Source: Salaquimonas sp. (GTDB taxonomy: Bacteria; Pseudomonadota; Alphaproteobacteria; Rhizobiales; Rhizobiaceae). From it: a stretch of DNA of 38,838 nucleotides. A program made the position numbers and the translations under genes. Under the pieces are notes generated by a model. It did no database searches. It was not told the origin of the DNA and saw only the letters and a list, made by a program, of their open reading frames with translations. Shown here in pieces: positions 1 through 8,754 of the stretch. Location: contig JAJDOK010000109.1 of assembly GCA_022340185.1 (NCBI GenBank), positions 1 through 38,838 of the forward strand. The letters are read 5' to 3'. Each line of letters starts with the position of its first letter. The stretch's first letter is position 1.

Positions 1-2673
1 GAGCGGAACGATCGCGCCGAAGATCGACAACGGCACCGACATCATGATGATGAAGGGATCACGGAAGCTCTCGAACTGGGCCGCCAGCACCAGATAGATC
101 ACTACCACAGCGAGGATGAAGGCGATCATGATCGTGTTGCCGGCTTCCGCCTCAAGCCGCGACTGGCCGGAATAGTCGATGAAAAAGCCCTCAGGCAGCA
201 ACGAGCGGGCGATCTCCTCGACGACCTTGAGGCCGTCGCCGGTGGTCACGCCCGGCAGCGGCAGCGCCGAGATCGTCGCCGAATTGAGCTGGTTGAACTG
301 CTCGATGGCGACCGGCGCCACTTTGGTATCGACCTTGATGACCGCCGAAAGCGGCACCATCAGCCCGGTCGAGCTGCGCACGTAGAAATCGCCCAGTTTC
401 GAGGGATTGTTGCGGTATTCCTGCGGCACCTGCATGATGATGTCGTAGCTGTTGGAATCGCGGTCGAATTGCGCGATCGATGCGCCGCCGACCAGCAGGC
501 CGATCGTGGTGCCGATGTCGCTTACCGGCAGATTGAGTGCGGCCGCGCGCTCGCGATCGATCGTTATGCGCACCTGCTGGGCATCGTAGTGCAGCGAGTT
601 CTGCACGATAATGAAGCGACCGCTTGCCTCCGCCTCGTTCTTGATCTGCTCGGCGACCTCGTAGACGCGGCTTGCATCAGCCGTCGACTGGATCACCAGG
701 GAGATCGGCAAGCCACCACCGGAACCGGGCAAGGTGGGCGGTGCGAAGACAAGCACTTGCACGCCGGCGATTTTGGAAAGACGTGCCTGCAAATCCTGCT
801 GGATCTGCTTTTGCGAGCGATTGCGCTCCGACCAGTCCTTGAAGGACCAAAGCGCGATGCCCGAATTGGTTTGACCGCCGAAACCGACAATCGAAAAATT
901 CGCCTTCAGTTCGGGCAAGTCCTCGGTGAGCTGGCGGATCTGGGTCGCGTAGGTGCTGGTATATTCCGCCGTCGCGTAGGACGGCCCGTTGACGAGCGCG
1001 AACAGCGCGCCCTGATCCTCTTCCGGAGCCAGTTCACTCGATGTTTTCATGAACAGATAACCGGTCAGCGTCATCAGGGTGATGACGACCAGGAGGGTTA
1101 CCGGGCGGTATTTGAGCGATCCCCTGACCAGCTTCTCGTAAATGCCGGAAACGCGCTCGAAAGAACTGTCGACGATATGCTGGAACCGGCTGTGCTGGCC
1201 GCCCTTGAGGAGAAGCGACGACATCATCGGCGTAACCGTCAATGCAATGACACCCGACAGTGCCACCGCGCCCGCAAGCGTCAGCGCGAATTCGCGAAAC
1301 AGCGAACCGGTAAGGCCGCCGGTGAAGGCGAGCGGTGCGAACACGGCCGCCAGCGTGATCGTCATGGCAATGACCGCGCCCGAGATTTCCTGCATGCCGG
1401 TCAACGCGGCCTGCTTGGGCGACAGGCCTTCCTCGATGTGACGGTGGATGTTCTCGACCACCACAATGGCGTCGTCCACGACCAGACCAATGGCCAGCAC
1501 CATGGCAAGCAGCGACAGAAGATTGATGGAATAGCCGGCCAAGAAAAGCAGGAAGCAGGCGCCGATTAGAGACAGCGGGATCGTGACGATCGGCATTAGG
1601 ACCGAGCGGAAGGAGCCGAGGAACAGCAGAATGATCACGACGACGATGGTGACGGCCTCGCCGATGGTCTTGAACACCTCCTCGATCGAGGCGCTGATCT
1701 GCTCGGTGGAGTCGAACATCAAGCTGATCTTCATCCCCTCGGGCAGGGTCGCCTGAATCTTCGGCAGTTCGTCGAGCACCGCTGCCGCCGTATCGAGCGG
1801 GTTGGCGGCCGGGCTCGGGAAGATGCCGATGAAGGTGCCGCGCTGCCCGTTGAAGCTGACGATCGTGTCGTTGCTTGCGGAAGCCAGTTCGACCTTGGCG
1901 ACATCGCGCATGCGCACGACCTCGTCGCCGGAAGCCTTGATCGGCAGATCGGCGAAGGCCTGCGGGGTCTGCAGCGTCGACTGCAAGCTGATCGGGTAGG
2001 TCACGTATTCGTTCTGCGTCTTGCCCGGAGCAGACAGGAAATTGGCCCTGTTGATCGCCGCAAGCACTTCAGCCGCGGTAATCGAGCGCGCTGCAAGCCG
2101 GATCGGATCGATCCAGACGCGCATCGAAAATTCCGCCGCGCCGATCGTTTGAACCTCCGCAACGCCGGGAATGGTCGACATGCGCGGCTTGATCACGCGC
2201 TTGATGTATTCGGTGACCTGTTCGGCCGTCATGTTGGGGTTCTGCAGCGCCAGATACATCATGGCAAACTGCATGCCGGTACCCTTGACGATGGTCGGAT
2301 CCTTGGCGTCGGTGGGCAGCTTGGAGCGCACCTGCTGGACCTTGGACATGACCTCGGTCAGCGCCGTATCGGGGTCCGAACCGAGCCGCATATGCACCGT
2401 GACGACGGATGTCGAGGTGCGGCTCTGCGAGGTGACGTAATCGACATTCTCCGTCGTTGCGACGGCGGCGGCGATCGGCGAGGTGACGAAACCCTGGATC
2501 AGGTCCGCCGACGCTCCAGCGTAGACGGTTGTCACCGTGATGACGGTTTCCTCGATTTCCGGATACTGGCGGACCTTCAGGTTGAAGAGACCCTGGAAGC
2601 CCAGGAGCAGGATGAGGAGCGAGAAGACCGTCGACAGAACGGGACGGCGAATGAACAGCGCGGAGACGTTCAT
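1..2673 (-). CDS. RND efflux permease (AcrB/MexF type), 3' end cut off by the window
   Basis: This is the inner-membrane proton/drug antiporter of a tripartite RND pump. The first 891 residues are present; the family is usually about 1030-1050 residues, so roughly the last 150 lie outside the window. The N-terminus MNVSALFIRRPVLSTV is the classic first RND transmembrane segment, followed by a porter domain. The TM4 motif GLVVDDAIVVVENI, encoded around position 1480, contains the Asp-Asp pair used for proton relay. The ATG at 2673 overlaps the stop of the upstream adaptor gene as ATGA, so the two are translationally coupled. No outer-membrane channel gene is visible here. The substrate cannot be told from sequence. 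The family call is secure. Confidence 0.95.
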   Translation of the reverse strand, partial: MNVSALFIRRPVLSTVFSLLILLLGFQGLFNLKVRQYPEIEETVITVTTVYAGASADLIQGFVTSPIAAAVATTENVDYVTSQSRTSTSVVTVHMRLGSDPDTALTEVMSKVQQVRSKLPTDAKDPTIVKGTGMQFAMMYLALQNPNMTAEQVTEYIKRVIKPRMSTIPGVAEVQTIGAAEFSMRVWIDPIRLAARSITAAEVLAAINRANFLSAPGKTQNEYVTYPISLQSTLQTPQAFADLPIKASGDEVVRMRDVAKVELASASNDTIVSFNGQRGTFIGIFPSPAANPLDTAAAVLDELPKIQATLPEGMKISLMFDSTEQISASIEEVFKTIGEAVTIVVVIILLFLGSFRSVLMPIVTIPLSLIGACFLLFLAGYSINLLSLLAMVLAIGLVVDDAIVVVENIHRHIEEGLSPKQAALTGMQEISGAVIAMTITLAAVFAPLAFTGGLTGSLFREFALTLAGAVALSGVIALTVTPMMSSLLLKGGQHSRFQHIVDSSFERVSGIYEKLVRGSLKYRPVTLLVVITLMTLTGYLFMKTSSELAPEEDQGALFALVNGPSYATAEYTSTYATQIRQLTEDLPELKANFSIVGFGGQTNSGIALWSFKDWSERNRSQKQIQQDLQARLSKIAGVQVLVFAPPTLPGSGGGLPISLVIQSTADASRVYEVAEQIKNEAEASGRFIIVQNSLHYDAQQVRITIDRERAAALNLPVSDIGTTIGLLVGGASIAQFDRDSNSYDIIMQVPQEYRNNPSKLGDFYVRSSTGLMVPLSAVIKVDTKVAPVAIEQFNQLNSATISALPLPGVTTGDGLKVVEEIARSLLPEGFFIDYSGQSRLEAEAGNTIMIAFILAVVVIYLVLAAQFESFRDPFIIMMSVPLSIFGAIVPL

Positions 2674-3821
2674 TGGACGGCCTGACCCTCGGTCTTGTCG
2701 GCGGGATTGATCGTGTTGTCTATCTTGACCGTAGCGCCGTTGGACAACCGGTTCTGCCCAGCGGTCACCACGATATCGCCCTGCTTCAGCCCGCCGGTAA
2801 TCTCGACCAGTCCGCCTGAACGGCGGCCGACGGTGACGAATACCTGCCGCGCCACAAGTTTCTTGCCGCTTTCGGCGGATTTTCCGTCAGCCGCCTGTCC
2901 GGACGCGCCCTCGGCTTCCCGCACCACATAGACATTGTCGCCATAAAGGCTCGTCAGCAACGCGGTCTGCGGCACCGCGATCACGTTGGGCTGCCGGGGC
3001 AATTCGATTTCCAGTTGCACGAACTGACCGGGCGTGACGCGGCCTTTCGCGCCATCGATACGAGCGCGCACCGAGACCAGCCTGCTCGCCGGATCGACCT
3101 TCGGGTCGATGCCGATGATCTCGCCGGTCAATACCTTGCCGGTGTCGCCGGGTTGCAGGCGAACTCGCTGCCCCATGCTGATATTGGGCAATTGCTGTTC
3201 CGGCACGGTGAAATCAGCCCGAATGCTGTCGAGATCCTGCAAGGTCGCCACGACGGTACCCGGGGTCAGATACTGGCCGATCTCAATGCGCGGAATGCCG
3301 ATCACACCGCGAAAAGGCGCACGCAACTGCTTCTGCTGCAGTACCGCCTCAAGACGGGCGACCTGCGCCTCGGCGGCCGAGGCAGCCGCTTCGGCCGCCT
3401 GCAGGGTTACCTGTGAGCCGACACCGCGCTCGGACAATTCGTTTGCACGTTTGAGCGCGCGGTGTGCCAGTTCGGCCTGCGCCTTTTCGGCTGCGAGATC
3501 GGCCTGCTGCACATCGTCTTCAAGCTGCACCAGCACCTGGTTTGCCGCGACCGTTTCGTTCGCGTTGAAGGCGATTTCGCGCACGATGCCTGTCGTCTCC
3601 ACGGCCAGATCGACACCGCGAAAGGCGTTGGCCGTACCGATCGCCTGGATGGTCGGCGTCCAGGTCGTTGTTTCGATATCAACCGTGGAGACCGCCGCCG
3701 GCGGTGCAGAGCGCGTGGCGAAGAACTGCTTGATCGCCTTGTCGCGGAACATGTTGAAGCCGACCAGCCCGCCTGCGACCAGCGCAAGGAGAATGACAGC
3801 AATGGCAAAGCGCAGGATCAT
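2670..3821 (-). CDS. RND efflux periplasmic adaptor (membrane fusion protein)
   Basis: The protein has 383 residues. It starts with one membrane anchor (about residues 5-25), then a first lipoyl half (around GIVREIAFNANETVAANQ), an Ala/Glu-rich alpha-helical hairpin (about 105-150), the second lipoyl half (LRAPFRGVIGIPRIEIGQYL), and beta-barrel and membrane-proximal domains (DPASRLVSVRARIDG, VPQTALL). This is the standard order for HlyD/AcrA-type adaptors that bridge an RND permease to an outer-membrane channel. No lipobox cysteine is seen, so it is probably held by its N-terminal helix. It is the first gene of a two-gene operon with the permease, overlapping it by four bases. No adjacent regulator is present in the window. 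Confidence 0.94.
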   Translation of the reverse strand: MILRFAIAVILLALVAGGLVGFNMFRDKAIKQFFATRSAPPAAVSTVDIETTTWTPTIQAIGTANAFRGVDLAVETTGIVREIAFNANETVAANQVLVQLEDDVQQADLAAEKAQAELAHRALKRANELSERGVGSQVTLQAAEAAASAAEAQVARLEAVLQQKQLRAPFRGVIGIPRIEIGQYLTPGTVVATLQDLDSIRADFTVPEQQLPNISMGQRVRLQPGDTGKVLTGEIIGIDPKVDPASRLVSVRARIDGAKGRVTPGQFVQLEIELPRQPNVIAVPQTALLTSLYGDNVYVVREAEGASGQAADGKSAESGKKLVARQVFVTVGRRSGGLVEITGGLKQGDIVVTAGQNRLSNGATVKIDNTINPADKTEGQAVQ

Positions 3822-3981
3822 GACAAGCTAGGCCTCGACCTCGAAATATTCGGTTGGGCGCGGAAATCCGACAAGCGCCCCTTCGAGCCAAAAGATGGGG
3901 TTGGTCAAGATCAAGACCAGTACTGCGGCGCAAATTGTGCCTGTTGCGATGCACACAGGACACAGAATGTAACTGCGCGTT

Positions 3982-3987
3982 ATTATA
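3982..3987 (-). promoter_or_regulatory. possible extended -10 promoter for the RND operon
   Basis: Read on the minus strand, the sequence TGTTATAAT gives a perfect -10 hexamer with the upstream TG of an extended -10 element. No good -35 hexamer is found at the usual distance. Use of this site would leave a leader of about 150 bases before the adaptor ATG at 3821. The 3822-4048 gap holds nothing else I can identify. Confidence 0.35.
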
Positions 3988-4048
3988 ACATGGCAATTTG
4001 GCCTGATACCGGCACCGGCGTCGTGGAATTGCTGCGACGGTCCGGGTG

Positions 4049-5125
4049 TCAGCCAGCGAAGACCATGCCGTCGAACAGCTTGCGCGCGGTACGAAGGATT
4101 GCCGCGCGCTCGACCTCGCCATTGTCGGCGACATTCGCGACAATCGTCATCTCGCCAGTCGGATGCTCGATCGAAAGCGTCTTTTCGCTGCCGTCGGGTA
4201 TCGTCGCGATGGCGGCGACCGGCGCGCCATCGATCAGACAGGCAGTAGCAACGCTGACGGCAGCAAAAACGCCGATGGCATCATGCACGCGATGCGGAAT
4301 GAAGCTGCGCGTCGAAATGGCGCCGCCGGATTTCGCGGGCGAGACCATGGTCATCTTCGGCACGGACTGTTTGGCAACATCGCCAAGATTCATCATCGGG
4401 CCGGCCTTTAGCCGGATCGTCTCGAGATGGGCCCGCAGTGCCTCGTTGGCCTCCAGTTCGGCAACGGTTTCGCCGCCGGAAATGCCCATGTCGGAGGCGC
4501 GCAGGACGACGCACGGCATGCCGTTGTCGATCAGCGTCACCTCGATCCCGTCGATGACGTCGACCGGATTTCCCGTCGGCAGCAGTGCGCCGCAGGTCGA
4601 GCCGGCCGTGTCCTTGAACGCGATCGCAATGGGCGCGGCGGTGCCAGGCACGCCGTCGATGCGCGCGTCGCCTTCATAGTGCACGACGCCCCCCGGAGTC
4701 TCGATCGTGGCGATCGCCGTCTGGTTGGTGTTCTCCATGAAGATGCGCACTTCAGTGCGCCCGTCCTTTGCCGCGACGAGGCCGCGCTCGATGGCGAAGG
4801 GGCCAACGCCGGCGAGGATGTTGCCGCAGTTCTGCTTGTCGGTGACGATGGGCTGGTCGACGAAGACCTGCAGGAAAAGATAGTCGACATCGATGTCAGG
4901 CCGCTCGGATTTCCGGACCACAGCGATCTTCGAAGTCAGGGGGTTGGCGCCGCCCATCCCGTCGATCTGGCGCGGATCGGGCGACCCCATGACGCCGAGC
5001 AGAAAGGCATCGCGCGCGCCTTCGTCCGCCGACAGGTCGGAAGCCAGGAAATAGCCGCCCTTCGACGTGCCGCCACGCATCCACATGCAGCGTACACCGC
5101 CAGACGGAACGTTGCCGTCAGACAT
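4049..5125 (-). CDS. galD: 4-oxalomesaconate tautomerase (PrpF family)
   Basis: GalD/LigU converts the keto and enol/isomeric forms of 4-oxalomesaconate so that the hydratase can use it, in gallate and protocatechuate meta-cleavage pathways. The 358-residue protein starts with the PrpF-family signature [13 protein letters not shown]. It carries Lys66 (in [10 protein letters not shown]) and Cys100 (in TDKQNCGN), which are the catalytic positions I recall for LigU. PrpF-family members also include methylaconitate isomerases, but the neighbours galC and galB strongly favour the aromatic role. The start overlaps the galC stop by eight bases. It is the last gene of the ten-gene minus-strand run that begins at livJ. 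Confidence 0.87.
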   Translation of the reverse strand: MSDGNVPSGGVRCMWMRGGTSKGGYFLASDLSADEGARDAFLLGVMGSPDPRQIDGMGGANPLTSKIAVVRKSERPDIDVDYLFLQVFVDQPIVTDKQNCGNILAGVGPFAIERGLVAAKDGRTEVRIFMENTNQTAIATIETPGGVVHYEGDARIDGVPGTAAPIAIAFKDTAGSTCGALLPTGNPVDVIDGIEVTLIDNGMPCVVLRASDMGISGGETVAELEANEALRAHLETIRLKAGPMMNLGDVAKQSVPKMTMVSPAKSGGAISTRSFIPHRVHDAIGVFAAVSVATACLIDGAPVAAIATIPDGSEKTLSIEHPTGEMTIVANVADNGEVERAAILRTARKLFDGMVFAG

Positions 5126-5789
5126 ATTTCAGACCCTTCTCGGCGAGTCGTTCACGCATCTTGTAAAGGTCAAGGCCAAGTTCGCCGGAAGCGAGACGCC
5201 TGCGTTTCTCTTCCTCATTGGCGACACGCGCCTGCGCCTTCTTCAGCACCTCGGCCGCTTCCTCACGCTTGACGACGCATACGCCGTCATCATCGGCGAC
5301 GATCACGTCGCCCGGATTGACCAACGCGCCCGCGCAAACAACCGGCACGTTGACCGACCCCAGCGTCTCCTTGACGGTGCCCTGCGCGAATATCGCCTTC
5401 GACCAGACGGGAAACTGCATCCTGGTCAGGTCGCGCACATCACGCACTCCGGCATCGATGATCAGCCCCCTGCCACCACGCGCCAGCATGGAGGTGGCGA
5501 GCAGGTCGCCGAAATAGCCGTCTTCGCAAGGACTGGTCGGGGCGAGCACCAGGATGTCGCCTTCGCCGACCTGCTCGATCGCCACATGCACCATCCAGTT
5601 GTCGCCCGGCGGAGCGGAAATGGTGACGGCGGACGCGGCGAGCTGCGCGCCGGCATAGATCGGCCGCATGCAGGAGGCGAGCAGACCCTTGCGGCCCTGC
5701 GCCTCGTGCACGGTTGCAACGCCACATTCTCCAAGACCTGTGACAATCGCGGGATCGGCACGCTCGATGTTTTGGACGACGACGTTCAT
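5118..5789 (-). CDS. galC: 4-hydroxy-4-methyl-2-oxoglutarate / CHA aldolase (RraA family)
   Basis: This enzyme cleaves 4-carboxy-4-hydroxy-2-oxoadipate to pyruvate and oxaloacetate, the last step of the gallate pathway; the family also decarboxylates oxaloacetate. The protein has 223 residues, a normal length for LigK/GalC/ProA. The RraA/aldolase motif IIDAGVRDV (about 110-118) contains the Arg-Asp pair used for substrate and divalent-metal binding. [20 protein letters not shown] is also typical. A GAGGA ribosome binding site precedes the ATG at 5789. Related RraA proteins can be ribonuclease E inhibitors, but the aldolase-type Arg-Asp and the position between galB and galD settle the call. 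Confidence 0.9.
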   Translation of the reverse strand: MNVVVQNIERADPAIVTGLGECGVATVHEAQGRKGLLASCMRPIYAGAQLAASAVTISAPPGDNWMVHVAIEQVGEGDILVLAPTSPCEDGYFGDLLATSMLARGGRGLIIDAGVRDVRDLTRMQFPVWSKAIFAQGTVKETLGSVNVPVVCAGALVNPGDVIVADDDGVCVVKREEAAEVLKKAQARVANEEEKRRRLASGELGLDLYKMRERLAEKGLKYV

Positions 5790-5831
5790 GATTTCCTCAC
5801 TCGTTCAGCAACTCACTTCCAACGTCCGAAC

Positions 5832-6239
5832 TCAGCGACGCGGCGGCAGTCCGTCGAAGGTCGCAATGCCCTCGGGGACAAGATGGAACGGCGCCATCTC
5901 GGCGCAACAGATCGCCATTTTCGGCTGGCCGTAGGCAGCGGGATCGTCGAGCGAACCAGCCTTGAGAATGACGAAGTCGACACCCGGCATCCGGGTCATC
6001 AGATGCGTGCCGCAGGTCGGGCAGAAGTGCCGTGTCACCGGGTTTTCAAGGTCGGGGCGCCTGAATTGTCTCGGCTCGCCCCCAGTAAAGGCGAAGGCAT
6101 CGGGCTTAACCAGCATGTAGTAGTTCGGGCCGCCGCCGGAGATGTACTGGCAGGGCCGGCAATGGCACTCGGCCGACATCACCGGGTCGGCCGAAATTTC
6201 GTAGCGGACCTCGCCGCAATAGCATCCACCCTTCAGCAT
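5832..6239 (-). CDS. GFA/CENP-V family zinc protein
   Basis: This is a 135-residue member of the glutathione-dependent formaldehyde-activating enzyme (GFA) fold. Zinc-binding cysteines are visible in GGCYCGEVRYE, ECHCRPCQ and HFCPTCGTHL. Most proteins of this family have no proven formaldehyde activity. An inference from context is that O-demethylation can release C1 units, so a thiol-dependent C1 role would make sense, but LigM-type enzymes hand the methyl group to tetrahydrofolate rather than releasing formaldehyde. A strong GAGGAGGA ribosome binding site precedes the ATG. It lies between galB and galC in the same run, so it is very likely co-transcribed. Confidence 0.85.
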   Translation of the reverse strand: MLKGGCYCGEVRYEISADPVMSAECHCRPCQYISGGGPNYYMLVKPDAFAFTGGEPRQFRRPDLENPVTRHFCPTCGTHLMTRMPGVDFVILKAGSLDDPAAYGQPKMAICCAEMAPFHLVPEGIATFDGLPPRR

Positions 6240-6268
6240 GGCCCGTTCCTCCTCGAGCTTATTCAGAG

Positions 6269-6997
6269 TTAGAGTTCATCCACCGTACGCGGGAAGACCG
6301 ACTGGAATCCTTCCGCATATTTGCAGTCCCTGCCACCGGCCTGGCCACCGGAATTGCGCTTGAAATGGTTGGCGCGGTTCTGCGCGACGCGCGTGTAATA
6401 ATCCCACAGATGCTCCTGGCCCTGCATGCACTCGATCGCCGCGCGCTTCTTGTCCCAGACCGGCGTGATGTCGAGAAAGACATCAGGCTTCCATTCCATC
6501 TGCTCGGTCTGATGCGGCTCGAACAGATAGAGCTGCGGGGCGCCCAGCACCTTCTGGCCGGGATTGTGCCCCCAGGCCTGCGCGATCATCCGGCAGGTCA
6601 GCGCAAAGTCGGTCGTGTACATGTGGTCCGTGTTGTAGGGGTCCCATTTCGAGTGGCTCATCATAAAGGAAGGTTGCACGGCGCGGATCACGTCGACCAT
6701 GCGATCCTGCGTCTCGCGGCCAAGATCGAGCGGATAGTCGCCTACATCGAAGAACTGAATGTCGTGGGTGCCGAGTGCGGCGGCAGCGTTTTCTGCCTCC
6801 TTGCGGCGCTCGGTCTTGACCTTTTCGAGTGACATCCCTTCCAGCTTCCACAGTTTGGCGCTCTCGCCACGTTCGCCATAGGACAGACACACAACAGTGA
6901 CGTCGTAGCCCTTCTCCTGATGCAGCGCTATGGCGCCACCACAGCGCCAGACGAAATCGGCCGAGTGCGCCGAGATAATCAATGCCGTCTTCGACAT
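6269..6997 (-). CDS. galB: 4-oxalomesaconate hydratase (PIG-L/LmbE family)
   Basis: GalB hydrates 4-oxalomesaconate to 4-carboxy-4-hydroxy-2-oxoadipate. It belongs to the zinc-dependent PIG-L deacetylase fold rather than the amidohydrolase fold of LigJ. The 242-residue protein carries the GalB-type version of the AHPDD motif, SAHSADFVWRCGGAIALH (residues 8-25), which keeps the metal-binding His and Asp. The segment SHSKWDPYNTDH (about 113-124) supplies further metal-ligand histidines. The adjacent galC and galD genes make this assignment much firmer than for a lone PIG-L protein. The ATG at 6997 has an AGAAGGG ribosome binding site. Confidence 0.88.
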   Translation of the reverse strand: MSKTALIISAHSADFVWRCGGAIALHQEKGYDVTVVCLSYGERGESAKLWKLEGMSLEKVKTERRKEAENAAAALGTHDIQFFDVGDYPLDLGRETQDRMVDVIRAVQPSFMMSHSKWDPYNTDHMYTTDFALTCRMIAQAWGHNPGQKVLGAPQLYLFEPHQTEQMEWKPDVFLDITPVWDKKRAAIECMQGQEHLWDYYTRVAQNRANHFKRNSGGQAGGRDCKYAEGFQSVFPRTVDEL

Positions 6998-7020
6998 GGG
7001 GTCAGCCCTTCTGTTTCACG

Positions 7021-7983
7021 TCATTGCTTGCCGGCAACGGGTGGCGTGCCGTGGGTGTGGAAGCTCTCGATGGTCTTCAGGCCCCAGGCCTGGCCCTTCT
7101 TGCGGTCGGCCTCTGTCCAGGCCACGGGTTCCCAGTCGGGCTGCAGGATCAGTCTCGCGCCGGCATTGGCGAGTTCGATGCGGTTACCGGCGGGTTCCCA
7201 GACATAGAGGAAGAACGAGCCCTGGATAGCGTGCTTGTGCGGTCCGGTTTCGATGAAGACGCCATTGTTGAGGAAGATGTCGGCGGCGCGCAGAATGTCC
7301 TCGCGCTGGTCGGTCGCATAGGTGACGTGGTGAAGGCGCCCGTGGCCGCCGCCGCGTTCCTCGGTGCAGACAAGATCGTAGCTCTTGTTGTTGCAGGTGA
7401 ACCAGACCCCACCGATGCGGCCGTTGTCGAGCTGGATGTATTCGCTGACCCGGCTGCCGAGACAGGTCTCGATGCAGGCGCGGAACTCGGCGGCGTTCTC
7501 GCCGAGCAGATTGACGTGGTCGATGCGGCGCGGACACGCACCCTGGGAGTGGAATTTCGAGGCGTAGTTCTTCAGCGCCGGCTCCTCGCCGGGGCCGGGC
7601 TTGAAGTGGACGGCGTCCCAGTAGATCTCGAAGACATGGCCGAAGGGATCCTCGAAACGATAGGCCCGGCCATGGCCGAGATCGCCCTCCACCCAGCCGA
7701 TCTTCTTGTAGGGGCTCGCCTCGATCGCCGCTACACGCCGCTCCAGCGCCTCGGGCGAGGTGGTGCGATAGGCGATATGGCCGACGCCGGTGGTGTGATG
7801 GCGGGTCAGCTTAAGCGAGTGGAACTCGTATTCGTCCCAGGCGCGCAGATAGGCAGAATTGTCGTCCTGGCCGGAGACGGTCAGGCCGTAGACGCGCGTG
7901 AAGAAGTCGAGGCTCTTGTCGAATTGGTCGGTGTAGACCTCGACATGGGCAAGGTGGGCGATGTCGTTGCACAGATCGGTCAT
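7021..7983 (-). CDS. type I (VOC-fold) extradiol ring-cleavage dioxygenase
   Basis: This 320-residue, two-module vicinal-oxygen-chelate protein should open a catechol-type ring with O2. Iron ligands are visible as His156 (RRIDHVNLL), His219 (GRLHHVTY) and Glu270 (GNRIEL); their spacing matches catechol and homoprotocatechuate 2,3-dioxygenases. His251 and Tyr260 also match active-site residues of homoprotocatechuate dioxygenase. The second-sphere acid/base His200 of that enzyme appears as Tyr202 here, and its carboxylate-binding Arg243 is absent, so the substrate probably differs. The gene lies between livF and galB. By context it should produce a galB/C/D precursor, which suggests a gallate or methylgallate-type substrate. 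This is inference: known gallate dioxygenases are LigB-type, not VOC. Confidence 0.82.
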   Translation of the reverse strand: MTDLCNDIAHLAHVEVYTDQFDKSLDFFTRVYGLTVSGQDDNSAYLRAWDEYEFHSLKLTRHHTTGVGHIAYRTTSPEALERRVAAIEASPYKKIGWVEGDLGHGRAYRFEDPFGHVFEIYWDAVHFKPGPGEEPALKNYASKFHSQGACPRRIDHVNLLGENAAEFRACIETCLGSRVSEYIQLDNGRIGGVWFTCNNKSYDLVCTEERGGGHGRLHHVTYATDQREDILRAADIFLNNGVFIETGPHKHAIQGSFFLYVWEPAGNRIELANAGARLILQPDWEPVAWTEADRKKGQAWGLKTIESFHTHGTPPVAGKQ

Positions 7984-8037
7984 GATCCGGTCCTCTTCAT
8001 TGTTTCAATCGGTTTCCCGTCATAGTCTGTGAGCAAA

Positions 8038-8754
8038 TCAGTTTTCCACCAGGTTGAGCCCGACATATCGGTCGAGCGTTGCCTGGTCATTCAGAAGATC
8101 GGCCGAGCGGGCGGCATGGGCGACAACGCCTCGCTCGATGACGATGGCCTGCTCGGTCAGGCCCAGCGCTACTTCGGCATGCTGTTCGACGAGCACCAGC
8201 GCCATGCCTTCCTCACTGGCCATGGCGCCGATCTTGGCAATCAGTTCCTCGACGATGATGGGCGCGAGCCCTTCGAGTGGCTCATCGAGGATCAGGATAG
8301 AAGGGTTGGTCATCAGCGTGCGGGCGATCGCCAGCATCTGCTGTTCGCCGCCCGACAACTGGTTGCCCATGTTGGAACGGCGCTCTCTAAGGCGGGGGAA
8401 CAGGGAATAGACGCCGTCAAGGTTCCAGCGGCCGGCGCGTGCGGTTGCCGTCAGGTTTTCCTCGACGGTCAGGGAAGCGAAGATGTCGCGCTCCTGCGGC
8501 ACCCAGCCGAGGCCGGCGCGGGCGCGCCTGTGCGGCGCAAGGCGCGAGATGTCCTGGCCCCTGAAGCTGACCGAACCCTGCATGAGATCGACAAAGCCCA
8601 TGATGGTGAGCAGCAGCGTCGTCTTGCCGACGCCGTTGCGGCCCAGCACCGCAAGGCTGCCGCCTTGCGGCACGGTGAGCGAAACGCCGTCGAGCACCAC
8701 GGCTTCGCCATAGCCGGCGCGTACATTTTCGAGTTGGAGGAGCGCGTCAGCCAT
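8038..8754 (-). CDS. livF: branched-chain/aromatic substrate ABC transporter ATPase LivF
   Basis: This is the second cytoplasmic ATPase of a LivFGHMJ-type importer, 238 residues long. Walker A is GRNGVGKTT, the ABC signature is LSGGEQQMLAIARTL, and Walker B is ILILDEPLEGLAP, followed by the switch His in VLVEQH. I chose the ATG at 8754, which gives the usual LivF N-terminus MADALLQLENVRAGYG. The open frame continues upstream, but that part overlaps livG and has no LivF similarity. The gene overlaps the livG end by eight bases. Its place upstream of ring-cleavage genes suggests an aromatic acid is carried rather than leucine. Confidence 0.92.
   Translation of the reverse strand: MADALLQLENVRAGYGEAVVLDGVSLTVPQGGSLAVLGRNGVGKTTLLLTIMGFVDLMQGSVSFRGQDISRLAPHRRARAGLGWVPQERDIFASLTVEENLTATARAGRWNLDGVYSLFPRLRERRSNMGNQLSGGEQQMLAIARTLMTNPSILILDEPLEGLAPIIVEELIAKIGAMASEEGMALVLVEQHAEVALGLTEQAIVIERGVVAHAARSADLLNDQATLDRYVGLNLVEN

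Noticed and set aside
469..1569. A 366-residue plus-strand open frame
   Set aside because: It lies opposite the RND permease, whose TM4 Asp-Asp motif and other signatures prove the minus strand is coding.
4049..5125. Methylcitrate-pathway PrpF (methylaconitate isomerase)
   Set aside because: The protein is in the same family, but no prpC/prpD/acnD genes are nearby and galB/galC are, so GalD is the better call.
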